From assembly GCF_964019385.1 (NCBI RefSeq), contig NC_088647.1:15639794-15703793 (forward strand): 64,000 bases of DNA, written 5' to 3'. Source of the stretch: Sycon ciliatum. Its lineage: Eukaryota > Porifera > Calcarea > Leucosolenida > Sycettidae. A program made the translations under genes and the position numbers. The notes beneath the pieces are model-generated. The model had not been told where the DNA came from. It saw only the letters and a list, made by a program, of their open reading frames with translations, and ran no database searches. This document shows, one piece after another, positions 33,150 to 44,737 of this stretch; the stretch's first letter is position 1; each line of letters starts with the position of its first letter.

Positions 33150-33265
33150 GACTGGTAAACTGACATGCATGCTATTGCTAAACTGACATGCATGCTATTG
33201 CTAAACTGACATGCACGCTATTGGTAAACTGACATGCACGCTATTGCTAAACTGACATGCATGCG
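33150..33265. repeat. 23-bp minisatellite, ~5 units
   Basis: Short array of the ACTGACATGCATGCTATTGCTAA family in the module 2 intron. It resumes at 36216 after a 2.9-kb insertion. Confidence 0.85.
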
Positions 33266-34144
33266 TGATGCATAATGTTGTTGTTTTTATCTTCCATATG
33301 TGCACTTTCATAAAAAATAAAATATAAAAAAATGCTATCAGGCGCGTACGCAGGGGGGGGGGGGTTCCCGTTGCCCGGAAAACCCCCAAATGTTCCAAAC
33401 GAGCAACGTTTTTGGGCATATTTTGGTAGGGCGCACGATCAATCTGGCAAGAATGCGAAACTTCGACAGATCGTAACTCAGACAAATCTCGCTCAAATCT
33501 AACGATCCAGATATCCAGGTCGAATAGAAAACGCTCAGCTGTCGGTTGAAACAATTTGCGACGCGCTGCGAGCAATGTCTCTTGAGATAAATCGTTCGTA
33601 AGTTGAGCCGCGATCTCGAAATTTCAAAAGCGCGCAGTGCGACTCGAGTATCGAGAATTTGAGACTTTTCGTCCCGCTGACTTGCTCAATTATTTGCAGG
33701 AGCTTCACTTGTGATATTGTCAAGAGTACACAGCAAAAAAACGAAACTCTGCGATCAAGAAAAGCGAAATCGCTGGAGCAGGACGCGTTTTTCGGCCTTT
33801 CGCCCAGTTTGGGCACTTTTTCGCACCGTCGCTGCACTCTACCGGCATAGCATATAGAGCTGGATATGTACATGGCTGTACTGAGTCCTGGCTATCATGG
33901 TCGACCTCATTCTCTCCCTGGTAGGTGTACCTTTCCACTTCCAGGAAGCCTCTAAGATAATGAAGATTGAGTGAGTAGAACTGAAGTTTATGATCCAAAG
34001 AACACGAAAAAATGCATCATTTTGAAAATTTCCTATATGGTATGTTATACCTCACTCCATATTCACCCACATACAATTGGCCATCTACATAAGTGGTGAT
34101 TATTGCTGAATATTCACCGCTTATATTCACCACTTTTCGATACT

Positions 34145-34500
34145 TACATTGTACTGTAAAGAGAGCAGTACTCGGTGCTGCGCTTGATTCCTCTTCAGTC
34201 AGCGCACCGGAGCTGTCGAGTGCCCTAGAAAATGTCTACGCTAACTTCCGTAGACAGGACTTTTCTGAGTACAAACGAAATTCCTTGCTTGCCATTGCCG
34301 CTGGATCCGCATGTGACTAGGTGCTGACAGTGAGCATCTTCACAGACGGAGCGTTCCAGCGAGCAAACAAGGTTTTGGACGCTCAACATGTCAATGGCCC
34401 GATGATTGCGGATTCAAGCGGCAAGCCAGGAATTTCGTTTGTTCAAGGACGTTAGCGTAGAATTTTCCTAGGGCACACAACAGCTCCGAAGCGCTGCCTA
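34145..34500. pseudogene. Inverted scraps resembling a tyrosine-recombinase N-terminal domain
   Basis: Plus strand 34190-34320 reads APELSSALENVYANFRRQ and EYKRNSLLAIAAG. Minus strand 34500-34400 reads a diverged copy, SELLCALGKFYANV. The LxxFYAxxRxxDxxxYxxxSL pattern recalls the N-terminal helical domain of Crypton/DIRS-type tyrosine recombinases. The catalytic domain is absent. Weak, pattern-based call. Confidence 0.33.
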
Positions 34501-34579
34501 AAAAGAAAAGAAGTGAGGGTAGAACCACTTGGCTCGCTGTTATAAACCGACTCGCAAATTGGCGCGATGATCGCGGACT

Positions 34580-34690
34580 GGTCAAATCTTCGCGTGAAAC
34601 GAAACCTCTCTCTGATTGGTCAAATCTTCGCGCGAAACGAAACCTCTCTCTGATTGGTCAAATCTTCGCGTGAAACGAAACCTCTCTAAT
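34580..34690 (+). repeat. Three-copy ~36-bp tandem repeat
   Basis: The unit GATTGGTCAAATCTTCGCG followed by TGAAACGAAACCTCTCT recurs three times in tandem, each containing a CCAAT-box complement (ATTGG). Confidence 0.75.
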
Positions 34691-34984
34691 GATTGGCTCC
34701 CGCCACAAAGCTGCACGAGTGTGTTCTCCATGGTGATTGGCACGAGCGTGTTCTCCAAGGTCGTCACCTCCCATGCCACATGCACCAGTACGTGTACACG
34801 ATCGATTGAACAAGATTCTGGACAAGCCGCCCTCCGATTCAGGCAAGAACACGCCAGTCGGTCTGAAGGCTCAGTGAAGCAACAATGACTTGCGTTAGTT
34901 CTGCGTACATGTATATGTATGACCAACAGGACTCGTTTGTTGGGTTTTAGGGACGAGAGGGTGAATATGGAGAGGTATAAGTCT

Positions 34985-35105
34985 AATATTACCTTCATCC
35001 TCGTGAATATGGGCGAATATTCACTAGTTATACAAACATCGGCTTCGCCTCGGTTTGTATATTAGTGAATATTCGCCCATATTCACTCGGCTTCAGGTAA
35101 TATTA
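34985..35105. repeat. Palindrome ATATGGGCGAATATTCACTA
   Basis: Arms of ~50 bp (34990-35035 and 35055-35103) are inverted repeats around a second small hairpin. Related sequence at 34060-34135 suggests this is one end of a fold-back element. Confidence 0.65.
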
Positions 35106-35364
35106 TATACGTATGGTACTGATTTATTTGAATTCGGTATCTCAACAGTACAATGTACAACTTGGGAAGATCCGAATGACATAGATACATAAACATAAAA
35201 GTGGAGTAGGTGCTACAGCTGATCATTTTATCGCAGGTTGTGGGGCTAAACTAATACCAGTATGCAAGTACACAAGAAATAAAAGCTGAATAAATACGAC
35301 TGCATGACATTGGGGAAAAGCACCAATCAAAGCAAAAAATAGCGACACATCACTCATTGATAAC

Positions 35365-36068
35365 TAGTGTTGAAACGAGCGTATCTATAACAAACGAGCG
35401 ATCGGTTCCACTAACGAGTAAGCTATCGAGCGAGCTAACGAGTTTCATTGATGTGGCAAATATGTTTTTTTTGAATGTTTTTTTTCTAAGTTACTTCGAA
35501 GTAGATTTTTTTCAGCTGGTACAAATCATCACCCCCGGCATTTGGGATTGCTGCTGCTTCACTTCGGACTTTCTGATTGGTGTCGATATGTCTTTTCAGC
35601 GCCGTCGTTGAGTAGCCTTTGTAAGAATAGACCATTTTGCAAAGATTGCAAGTTGCCCTGGTCTTCGCTGCATCGCGGGAGAAAACTTCCAAACGACTGA
35701 GCGTAACTTTCACTCGAATGGAGAGGTGACCGAACGGCGAAGCATATCCTGCGACAGGTCAGCAGATGCGGAACAAGACATCAGTAGAGTCCACCAAAGC
35801 TGCAACGACAACTGAAACAACTCAAGTGTCGTGCAGGCATACAGTCACCGTAACTGCGAGTGATTTTCACTTTGCTGTTTGCTCGGGACAGGACTCATGA
35901 TCGACCAGGGAGTCGTAAAATATTTTACGACTCCCCAGTCGACATGTACTGCCATGTGTACGGAGTGCGGTGTACGGTGTTCGTTAGTGCAAACGAGCTG
36001 GCCGCACAAACGAGCCGAGTTTCTGGCGAGCGAGCTAACGAGTATCCGGTGAGATCGTTTCAACACTA
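35365..36068 (-). mobile_element. hAT element with BED-finger fragment, 8-bp TSD
   Basis: The ends TAGTGTTGAAACGA and TCGTTTCAACACTA bound 704 bp flanked by the exact 8-bp repeat TTGATAAC (35357-35364, 36069-36076). The minus strand (35713-35550) encodes VFSRDAAKTRATCNLCKM and TTALKRHIDT. This is a BED zinc finger (C-x2-C...H), which is the usual DNA-binding N-terminus of hAT transposases. The catalytic part is deleted, so it is a non-autonomous derivative. Confidence 0.9.
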
Positions 36069-36215
36069 TTGATAACATTTTCGAAAAGGAGCTGTTTTAA
36101 CCGGGTACATTGTATATATATTGTAGGGCTCTTTAGACAGGGTTTAAAAACGAGTCAATGCTTGCGATTCGGTTGGAAACCCCACTAGAGGTGACCCTGC
36201 GTACGCGCCTGCTAT

Positions 36216-36415
36216 TCCTAAACTGACATGCATGCTATTGCTAAACTGACATGCATGCTATTGCTAAACTGACATGCATGCTATTGCTAAACTGACATGC
36301 ATGCTAGTGCTAAACTGACATGCATGCTATTGCTAAACTGACATGCATGCTAGTGCTAAACTGACATGCATGCTATTGCTAAACTGACATGCATGCTAGT
36401 GCTAAACTGTAAAAC
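36216..36415. repeat. 23-bp minisatellite, ~9 units
   Basis: Continuation of the array interrupted at 33335, with CTAGTGC and CTATTGC variants alternating. Confidence 0.88.
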
Positions 36416-36442
36416 AGGCTAAAACAACTACTACAGACCACC

Positions 36443-36905
36443 CTCCAGAACCGATCGCTGTAAAGACTCCCCACTGTACAAGTCCCTAGAATACTACAAT
36501 GCCCTCCCTGCTAGCATTCGTGACGTCTCCTCCCGACCTGCTTTCAAGCAAGAAATCTGCTCACTGCTGATTAACTCAATCTGCTCCTGCAGCGCTCACC
36601 CTCTCCCATACTTGTAAAGTTCAAAGTGATGTAAATCACTTTCCAACTGTTTAACCCACAATCTCACCTTCTCATCAATTTATCTCTTATTGGCGATGGT
36701 GCCATCGTGAGAATAAAGAATTCAAACTTCGCTAATAATGATTGCGGATTTAACAACAATTCGCAGAATTTTCATACCCACGGCAAAGTCCCATCTAACT
36801 GTGATGTAAATCACTTTCCAACTGTTTAACCCACAATCTCACCTTCTCATCAATTTATCTCTTATTGGCGATGGTGCCATCGTGAGAATAAAGAATTCAA
36901 ACTGT
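36443..36905 (+). mobile_element. Two 5'-truncated LINE tails nested in a pogo-like MITE
   Basis: The pogo-like MITE is split twice. The first insertion (about 36447-36730) encodes YYNALPASIRDVSSRPAFK, the C-terminal WNxLPxxIR-like motif of a LINE. Its stop is followed by a 3' UTR ending GAATAAAGAATTCAAA. The second (36798-36903) contains only the last ~105 bases of the same 3' UTR, starting GTGATGTAAATCACTTTCC. Their identical 3' ends and different 5' ends are typical of target-primed reverse transcription. Confidence 0.75.
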
Positions 36906-36974
36906 AATGCATTTTATCACTCTCTTGTTATAGACCCCCACAGAAACTTGTGATCTCTAAGCGGTCAAATAATA

Positions 36975-37330
36975 ATAATAATTCGCGTTGGCATCGCTTG
37001 AATGTTCAGAAACACACAAACTAGCCTTCGCTTCCGCAGGCCACCACTATGCCTATGCCTTGTACACCTTAGTGGCAAATGCAGACCTCAAAAGTGAGTC
37101 AGGGGAGAGTAGGTGAGTATCTCAACCAATCGGGCGTGTAACGGCCCATAACCCTGTAAACTGCATCCTTGTTACCCTTACTCCGAGCTGTGAGTACCCA
37201 GTTGACCGTGGGTGTCGGCGCAGTTCACCACGCATAAAAAGTCTTTACACGCTCCCTGCTACCAGTGCGGGTCTCGAACTCGGGACCTCATGATTCGCAG
37301 GCAGGCCTGCAAACCAATCGGCCATATGCG
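36975..37330 (-). mobile_element. tRNA-derived SINE
   Basis: The minus strand from 37325 reads TGGCCGATTGGTTTGCAGG (A-box region) and GAGTTCGAGACCC (pol III B-box, 37268-37281), then a ~250-bp non-tRNA body. A-to-B spacing fits a tRNA head. Confidence 0.6.
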
Positions 37331-37349
37331 TTGGTCAAATATCAGCATA

Positions 37350-39613
37350 ATATATTGACCGCTTATATCCTTAATCAGGCCAATGTTCCCAAAAGGGAAC
37401 ATATCTTTCCGCATGCGATTTGGTCAAGGGAAATTCATTTTTCCTCCGCATTTTCTGTTTATATACATATCAAGAAGGCTGATGATCATGAATCTTGGAA
37501 TAATTGTCAGGCTTTTGAAATTGTCAAGTATCGGGATATAACGCGAAATGTCGTGAATTTTCGGTATTCGGCCGTACTTCAGAAATTGAGAATTCTGGTG
37601 TGAAAAACAGTCTTTATCAGGCTAATCCACATGTAAGAATTGCACTCTGCTACTATGGCCACCCAACTGGCCTGAAGATTCACCGAAAATTTGGTCATAG
37701 CACATAGAAACCCGCCGTCTTCCTTCGATGTTCCCAAAAGGGAACATTGGCCTGATCCGAGACCCAGATATACCTCATTTTCACCAGATTTCAGGAACCA
37801 GCATATCTAACGCATATGCCTTGTTTGTAACATCCGTAAACGTGGATATAACTGATGGAGCCTTTTTGATGTTTTGATGGTGATTGGACCGTCTCCATGG
37901 TAACCAAATTTGGTATTATATTTGTGATTCACAAGCATGCGGAATACAGCAATGCTGTGCGAGCCTGACATTTGCCAAAGTAAAGATTGCTAAACAGTCT
38001 CCAAAGGGATATATTTCTGAAGTAGGTTTTCTTTTGTGTGAAAAGATTCACTTGAACAATATTCAGCAAAGTATGGGTGCTTTATGCCGTTCTCCTGGAC
38101 TTTCGATGATTTTTTCCTCCGCGCGGTTGCATTTTTGTCAGAAAATATCGCTTTACCTGTAATTAGGTATGGCAGAGGGACATTTTTACAGTAGCACAGC
38201 CCTTTCTGGAAAGGGACTCAAAAGTGATTCCAATGGAAGCTAAGGGCATTGTTGAGAACTCCAACACACTTCAGGACCTAGTCATAGCGCCACCGATTAC
38301 TGGCAATCTGAACGTAAGCGCTATAGGGGTAAGGCATTCTGCAGCTTCACAACTCGAAAAGAAGTGGTGAGCACACTTGCTCCTTCCCTGAGCACTGCAC
38401 ATTCACAACTCAGTTCACTGCATGGTGGGTATGGTTCAGTGATTCTGATGCAGTGAATTTGCTGTGCCCAGGGAAAGAGCATGTGTGCTCACCACTCTCG
38501 TTGATCTGAACATGGACGATGAACTAGAGTAGTAATCAGATGATTCAACGGATGATAAGGGTTTCATCGAACTTGCAAGATATATGGACCTAGACAACTA
38601 CCAGGTGACGAATGGAGAGGATGATGATGATGTTGGTGCCTGTCCTGTTGATAGTGAGTACGACGGCAAAAAAACGCCAACCCGCTGGAGCAACGCGTTG
38701 GGTGAAATAGACTGGTGTTTACGATAGGGGTCCTGAAATAGAACTGGACAAATCCCTTCACGATCACCACGAGATCACTACAGCATCACCCACTTGCCAA
38801 TTGCGAGATATACACACCCTGTACATCTCTAAACACTATTTGACGAGTAAGTACCGCGCGATACCGGCGATACGAACAAGGCCCACATTAGCTCCGAGAC
38901 CGACAATCTTGAGAGATTCAGTGTACTTCATGAAGTAATTCTTTTTGTCTGGCTCCACAGTCTTACAACTGATCTGGGAGTGCCAATTTTTCAAGCAGCG
39001 ACGAGCCCCAAGCCGACGTCCTACATCCAATTTCATTCCGAGATCGCCGTCCTATTTTATTATAGCCGACCCCGCCCAGAACCACCAGTGTCTTGCTGTT
39101 GATGTGCAATATAAGGGCGTTTGACAACACAGAATATGAAGAACACAATGTCGTTTTAAATGGTGCAGACAAACCACGATATGTTACTGTTCTAAGTGTG
39201 GAGTTCGACTGCATTTCGATCGTGGATCGAATACTACGGTGTATACGAGACGCGAACGGTATCAGACGAAAACACTAAGAAACATTGTTGGACACTCCTT
39301 GACGACTATTACATATTTTTTCTTCTCCATTACTGCTTGTTCATGTTTGCATTGCTCCACAAACACTTAGAAGGCAACATAATCCATTATATCATATTGC
39401 ATCTTCCCTTCATAAAAACCAGGGTCTTTTTGGTACGCGATCCGGCCAACGTTCCCTTTTGGGAACATATAAATATTTCCATAACGCATGGACATATTCA
39501 GTTCAAACTTATAAACATGCTTAATTGGTCCAATACAAGCCGAAACAAAACATAAAAACTGCAAGAATACGCTGAATTCTTGTGACGGCCAAATTAAGGA
39601 TATTGACCACTTA
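37350..39613. repeat. 2.2-kb inverted-repeat element with GTTCCCAAAAGGGAAC hairpins
   Basis: The outer ends ATTGACCGCTTATATCCTTAAT and ATTAAGGATATTGACCACTTAG are inverted. Inside lie three copies of the 18-bp palindrome TGTTCCCAAAAGGGAACA (37384, 37729, 39450). The interior open frames (e.g. 37884-38162) match nothing I know. Possibly a non-autonomous DNA transposon; TSD not defined. Confidence 0.55.
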
Positions 39614-40030
39614 GCCCGAGGACTTAGAACTTTTTCCTGAACTTAGAAAAAATCAGAAATGAAAGAAGAAAAATCTGAAGCCAAATGCTGGGACTTGAAC
39701 CCAAATTGTCAGATTCTCAGTCAAAGAACTTGGGGAACATACTACAAGTAACAACTGAAAACTTCTGTTTACAGAGAAGTAATGTCCAGTGTAAACGGCA
39801 CATGTACATACTATGTATTACATGTATTACAATAGTATTCCTTTCTTCCTATAAACAAAGTTAAAAACAGTTTAGGTATGCTATAAGAGAATTGGTGACC
39901 AAACATGCTCATTCCCTGGGCACTGAAAATTCACAACTCATTTCATTTTACATGATCATTTTCAACGGGAATGAGCATGTTTGCTCACCAATTCTCTTCG
40001 AGTTATGAAGCTGCAGGATGCCTCACCGCT
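38332..40030. repeat. Nested hairpins with GAGCATG/CATGCTC arms
   Basis: Two related hairpins (38364-38502 and 39885-39998) have GTGAGCACAC...GTGTGCTCAC-type arms and TTCCCTGGGCACTG inside. Flanking CTGCAGCTTCACAACTCG and CGAGTTATGAAGCTGCAG are inverted relative to each other over 1.6 kb. Confidence 0.55.
39680..39745 (-). mobile_element. Possible tRNA-like SINE fragment
   Basis: The minus strand has TTTGGGTTCAAGTCCCAGC, an exact B-box with a closable T-arm. The acceptor stem and A-box are not convincing, so this is not called as a tRNA gene. Confidence 0.35.
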
Positions 40031-40057
40031 ACTTCGTTAGGTATGCTATGTCGTGAT

Positions 40058-40170
40058 AAATCTATTATTGCCCTCATAATCGGTCAATATATGAAATATA
40101 GACCTCGTAAAAGACCTCGGGGGACCCATATATTTCATATATTGACCTCTTTAATCGTTCAATAATAGAT
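40058..40170. repeat. ~110-bp palindromic MITE
   Basis: ATCTATTATTG...ATATGAAATATA and its inverted partner TATATTTCATAT...CAATAATAGAT form a hairpin of about 45-bp arms. Confidence 0.7.
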
Positions 40171-40299
40171 ACATATAAAGAGACTTCGGGTATAATGACA
40201 CTTCGGGTATAATGACACTTCGCGAATCACGACACTTTTCTGATGCCCCGCCGAGTGTCGTTATGCGCAAAGTTGACTCTACTACACGGTAAGACTAAC

Positions 40300-40405
40300 C
40301 TTCACATGTTGGTGGCTCCTTTGACCAGTTGCCATTTTCCAGACACTCCAACTTATTATTTCCTTGCAGAATATAGCCTTTGTTACATCTGTATGTGTAG
40401 ATCAC
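40300..40405 (-). CDS. CCP second-half exon, module 2
   Basis: 106-bp exon with acceptor CACCTGCAG and donor GTTAGTC, encoding VIYTYRC, GYILQG, LEC, GNWSK and PPTCE as in the other modules. It receives 47184-47257 and joins 31394-32329 across an 8-kb intron swollen by transposons. The right half of a pogo-like MITE (40187-40283) lies just beyond the donor. Confidence 0.85.
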
Positions 40406-40557
40406 CTGCAGGTCCACAACAATAATCAGATAATATAGCCGAGCTAGATCAAATCTAGGCCAAAATACTGCAACACGATGTTTTCCACTTCAACTCGAGT
40501 TTCAAACGAAGATCAATCTCCAGGCAACAGATCAAACCAAGAATACTCATTCTTTAA

Positions 40558-41172
40558 CCCTTTCAGTGCCAAGGGGGTCAGAAAAATTCAAATTTTTCTG
40601 AGTTGAGCCAAACTCAAATTTTTCATAGCTCAGCTGTATATCCACGGATCTTTACAAACGATGGCTCTCTGGAAAGATATCATGGCCAGGCAGACAGCTG
40701 TGAAGAGAAAATGCAGCGAAAATAGTCTTCCTCGCGAGGGCGCCTGAGCGAAGTCCGTTTTCTGCATTTTCGTAGCATCTGCACTTTCTCACGCGCGCGA
40801 TCGATCACAGTGCAGTCAACGTTCAACGCACGAAATTCGGACAAAGTTGGCCCAAAAGCCACTGAAAATCTCGATGTTTTGATAGCCAATACGCATGGGT
40901 TGCCGCGAAAGAAATAGAGAAACCCGCGATGCGCATACGTCATGTTTTCTACGCGCGACAATTGTTTGTCCGAGCGCGCGCACTTCAGGCTTCGCCCTGG
41001 CGATATCTATCCCCACGGACACAAAGCGATGTGATGAGTCGATAGCCAAGGTCTTCCTGAACACGTAGAGTGGTCGTTTGTAACTCTCCTGTGTGTAGAA
41101 GTGGAGATACGAATTTATTTGTACACACATACTCATTCTGGGCGACTAAAGTCGCCCGTGGCACTGAGAGGG
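40558..41172. mobile_element. piggyBac-like MITE, TTAA TSD
   Basis: The ends CCCTTTCAGTGCCA and TGGCACTGAGAGGG are flanked by TTAA on both sides. The paralogous site at 16212-16225 reads TTCTTTAACAAACG without insertion. CCCTTT-type tips plus TTAA are hallmarks of piggyBac-related elements. 615 bp, no transposase. Confidence 0.9.
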
Positions 41173-41837
41173 TTAACAAACGGCATGCAGCAGCTGGGTA
41201 ATAACTGCGCTCCACCACAAGTGTGCTGTCAACTATAACGTGTCAATGTACAGTTTTAGGAGTGCTCCACATATCAGGATACTTGTTCAAGCTGTAGAGG
41301 CGTGCTCCTGCCTCGGCACACACTTCCAAACCACACAAAGGACCAGCTCACGACTATCAAGAGAACTCTGTTAGAAAACTCTGCCACTTGCTTGAAGCCT
41401 TCCAACGAACTCGTTAGCACTATAGCCAACTGACTCCCGCAGTGAAATCGTTTAGCTTATAACACTTGCATGCAAAGAACTCCATCAGCAGGCGCAAAAG
41501 AAGGTGAACACAAAGCCTGTGACTTAAAAGTGTGAACCCTAATGAAGGTCACAGCTACATGTAACACGAAACGAGGGTGCATGTCAGTGACATGTGCAAC
41601 CTCCTGAACAATACTAACTAGTAGTGAGCCCTTTTCCACCTCAAGGCCGTCTAGTATGTACTTGTAGGTGATTAGGTCTTAGGATGTGTGAACACCGCTT
41701 GCACACTGTATCATCCCCTCCTCTTTCTCATCTACATACATGTAGCTGGTAGTATACTACTGGCTTCTGCACTGTACACGATTCTTGAACAGAAGTCTCA
41801 AATCATCTTTCTAAACGTATTCTATGATGGACAACTT

Positions 41838-42886
41838 TATGGTTCACGGCTTGCCACTAAAAGCACCCGTCACGTGCGCCTCCATTTCGGATTATGGAGT
41901 CGCGCGACAGGCCGCGACAGCGCCTGTCGAAGTAAACAAATATCGACTCGAAGACTAGCCGGAGAGCGTACTTTTTGAATTTTTCCTTCACTTCACTCGG
42001 GCTTTGCATTTTTGCTTCGGTTTTTCTGACTGACCTGGACTTGATGATGACTTGGTGGCGGTCTTGGCGAAAAATCCAGTTCCATCTGAGACACTCTGTC
42101 GCCTTTTCTTGTCTGCTGAGGTTCTGGCAAAGCGCAGCTGCATCGAACCTGACTAGATGTAGCTTCACGCATCCTTTGTTTGCCTTGCAAATCTCGATCT
42201 GTTGCTTTTCTTGCTGTTTGGCCGAAATGGCTGATGCCAAGGAAGAACATATTCTTCCTGTAAAGAGGCCGAAACTGAGCAAGGGCACGTCAAGATATGT
42301 AGGGTATACAAAGAAAAAGAAATGTCATGGTCGTTTCAGCAGCTCGCGACAGCCAACACGCTCCATCGTGTTGGGATTGGAAGTATCCAGCACGGCTGTT
42401 CCGAGCGCTGCTGCTCTTGTTATTCTTCTTCTTCAGAAATTCTGCACACCTTGTCGGCCAAAGTATGCGCGCGCGCGCGCGTGCACGGAAAATAGATGCG
42501 CTGAGCCGTTTTTTGTTCGATTTTGACAAATAATGGCTTAATGTTTTGCTCTCAACCTTGGCTATCCTTTTACCGTTCAATATTTTACGGAAACACAACG
42601 GCTCCCCCTGTTTCCTTAGCCGAACTTTGGCCAAAGTTACTAGAAAACCCAGAACTCGTTTGAAAAAAAACGAACGGTGGAAGTCTTGGAACGTCTTTCG
42701 TGCGTGTGGATTCAAAAATTCAGGCAGCTTGAGCCAACCGTAATGAATCCCGTAGAGTTGAAAGTGAGTGATATTGATGGTAAAATGCGATTTGAGCACT
42801 GACCGATTGTGTGGTACAGTATATGCACGCGCCTGTCACGTGCATGATGTAGCTGGCGACACTAGCATGCCAATCCGTGAACCCTA
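41838..42886. mobile_element. 1.05-kb TIR element TATGGTTCACGG, 5-bp TSD
   Basis: The ends TATGGTTCACGGCTTGCCA and TGCCAATCCGTGAACCCTA are imperfect inverted repeats flanked by AACTT. The uninterrupted site GACAACTTTTATAC is seen at 16542 and 57341. A 99-codon plus-strand frame from 42230 starts MADAKEEHILPVKRPKLS and includes a basic stretch, but has no known match. Confidence 0.83.
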
Positions 42887-42989
42887 AACTTTTATACTAC
42901 CTGCCAAGTAGAGACCGTGTTCTAATAGACTGAACGCAACACAGCCACCCGCTACATGTAGTCTGATGTGCAATGTGAAAATTTGATTT

Positions 42990-43190
42990 TTGGGTATACG
43001 TCCCCTTTAACAAAACAATTTCAACGCGACAACATGCTTCTTCTGTTTACAGAGCACAGGCTTACGCAAATGAATACACACAGCTTCAAGAACCTTCAAC
43101 TGTCGGGCATAACGTGCACGACAGAACACAGTGCAAAAACACAGCAGACTTCTGACGATCAACACCTCCATCCAACCGTCAGGCGAAATA
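42990..43190 (-). pseudogene. Penelope-like element C-terminus, inverted copy
   Basis: The minus strand encodes CRARYARQLKVLEAVCIHL and RKPVLCKQKKHVVALKLFC followed by a stop. It is colinear with the C-terminus at 49700-49868. The pattern (FSVLxRAR, VLEAxxI, PxLCxQK) resembles the GIY-YIG-like tail of Penelope-like and related retroelements. Inverted partner at 46425-47060. Confidence 0.55.
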
Positions 43191-44060
43191 GCACGTCATA
43201 GTACATTCGAGATCAGCGGGAAGAAGATGACGACGTCCACTAATTTAGTATCTGTGCACACGAATCTGCTGTGTGTGTTACTCTGTGTGTCAGCTATGGC
43301 ATCATCGCCTGTGGTTCCATGGCTAGCATGTACGTCTGAACCATCCTGCAAAGTTTGAATGACGTAGGTTGAGCGATCACTCCACGAAACATACTTTTTG
43401 AAATTCTCTTCATAGTATATCTTCCACCATTGAAATTTCGAATTTCTTCGAATTTTTTGCTGAGAGGGGTGGCTTGCAACCTCGATATGGCTTGTTCCAG
43501 GTATGCTTTGGAGCCATCGCCTGTTGAAACAGTGGCGGGAAGCTGCCCTGCAACTGTTCCAACAGGAAATTAATCGATCCGAGAAAGCGCGAGTCCGCGA
43601 ATCTCGGTTGAATATTGAGTATTTCAAGCCTTTTCACGACGAAGATGGAGTTCTTTTTGGAGATGGACGTCGCGGCAAAGGACATGGTGTCCGACTTCTG
43701 GCATCTGGTGAAGCCAGGGATCATTTGTCCAGTCAGGTCGGCAGCCTAACCGTCGGTAAGCTTGTGTTTGGATCCCGTTCTGCTCGATGTGGTAGATCAC
43801 AAACAATTTGATATCGCACAAATTGATCTCAGCATCGTGCGTACGGTATTTTATATTCAGAAAATCCCAAAGTGTCTCTGTGTGGCCGTCCTATGCAACG
43901 AGAAACTGCAACCAGGCTCCTATGTCCTCTGCCTTCATGATTGAATGTCCACTTCGTTTGAACAACGAACACAACAATCGAGGACGGCTTTGCAATGAAA
44001 AATACAGCTATACTGGAGCTGAAAAAAAGAAGAAAGAAACGTGCTCAGGATGAGACTCGA
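43190..44060. repeat. ~870-bp segment duplicated at 45450-46310
   Basis: Sequence from GCGAAATAGCACGTCATAGTA to GACTCGAGTACACG is repeated in direct orientation at 45450-46310 with ~92 percent identity. The copy interrupts the Penelope-like sequence at both sites. A conserved minus-strand frame contains YHIEQNGIQTQ and CRPDWTN, but the family is unknown. Confidence 0.65.
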
Positions 44061-44149
44061 GTACACGCATACTCTCCCAGCAGGTGAAACGCAATTTTTT
44101 GTGAAAAATGCGTGACGCCGACTGACCAGTAATTTCGCCTGACGTCACC

Positions 44150-44660
44150 ATCATCATCAGCACCACCATCCATGTCGTCCTCCGATCCTTCATCCGTGCC
44201 AATCTCCGACTTCTCCTCCGCTCCATCCTCCTCCTCCTCGACCTCGCTCACTTCTCCATCCTGTCCATGTCCATTAGACGCCGCTGGTAGACTTCTCATT
44301 TCACCAGCATGGTAAGTATAATATGCATCAATTGATGTTGCAGTTGTCCTCGCAGTTTCTTCATATCCGGTGTCATAATAATTCATAGTGTAGTTCACAG
44401 TTGCTCTTCTTGGTCTCTCAATTCCCTGTCTATTTCTTGTTGTGGGTGGCGGCTCCGGATATCAAGAAACTGTGGACAATTGCAACATCAATTGATGCAA
44501 ATACTTACCGTGCTGGTGAATTAAGGAGTCTACCAGCGGCGTCTAATGGACATGGACAGGATGGAGAAGTGAGCGAGGTCGAAGAGGAGGATGGAGCAGA
44601 GGAAGAGTCGGAGATGGGTACGGATGAAAGATCGGAGGATCAGCGGCGGATACAGAGATC
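44150..44660. pseudogene. Inverted pair of acidic-region coding fragments
   Basis: Plus strand 44480-44650 and minus strand 44340-44160 encode the same peptide: SLPAASNGHGQDGEVSEVEE followed by a Glu/Asp-rich run. It corresponds to the acidic region upstream of the Penelope-like C-terminus in 49392-49870. The copies meet head to head at about 44400. Confidence 0.6.
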
Positions 44661-44664
44661 TCAA

Positions 44665-44692
44665 CAGGGGGGGGGGGGGGGGGGGGGGGGTT
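44665..44692. repeat. Poly-G run
   Basis: About 24 consecutive G residues follow CAACA. Length is likely unstable and may be an assembly risk point. Confidence 0.9.
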
Positions 44693-44737
44693 CCAGTATA
44701 GCCAAAACTGAATAGCTGATACATGTACAGTGGGTAT

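Larger units (their letters stand above)
33339..36211. mobile_element. 2.9-kb TIR element CAGGCGCGTACGCAGGG
   Basis: The ends CAGGCGCGTACGCAGGG and CCCTGCGTACGCGCCTG are inverted repeats flanked by CTAT on both sides (33335-33338, 36212-36215). It splits the 23-bp minisatellite. The interior holds other nested elements and a possible tyrosine-recombinase scrap, with no transposase matching its own ends. Confidence 0.8.
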
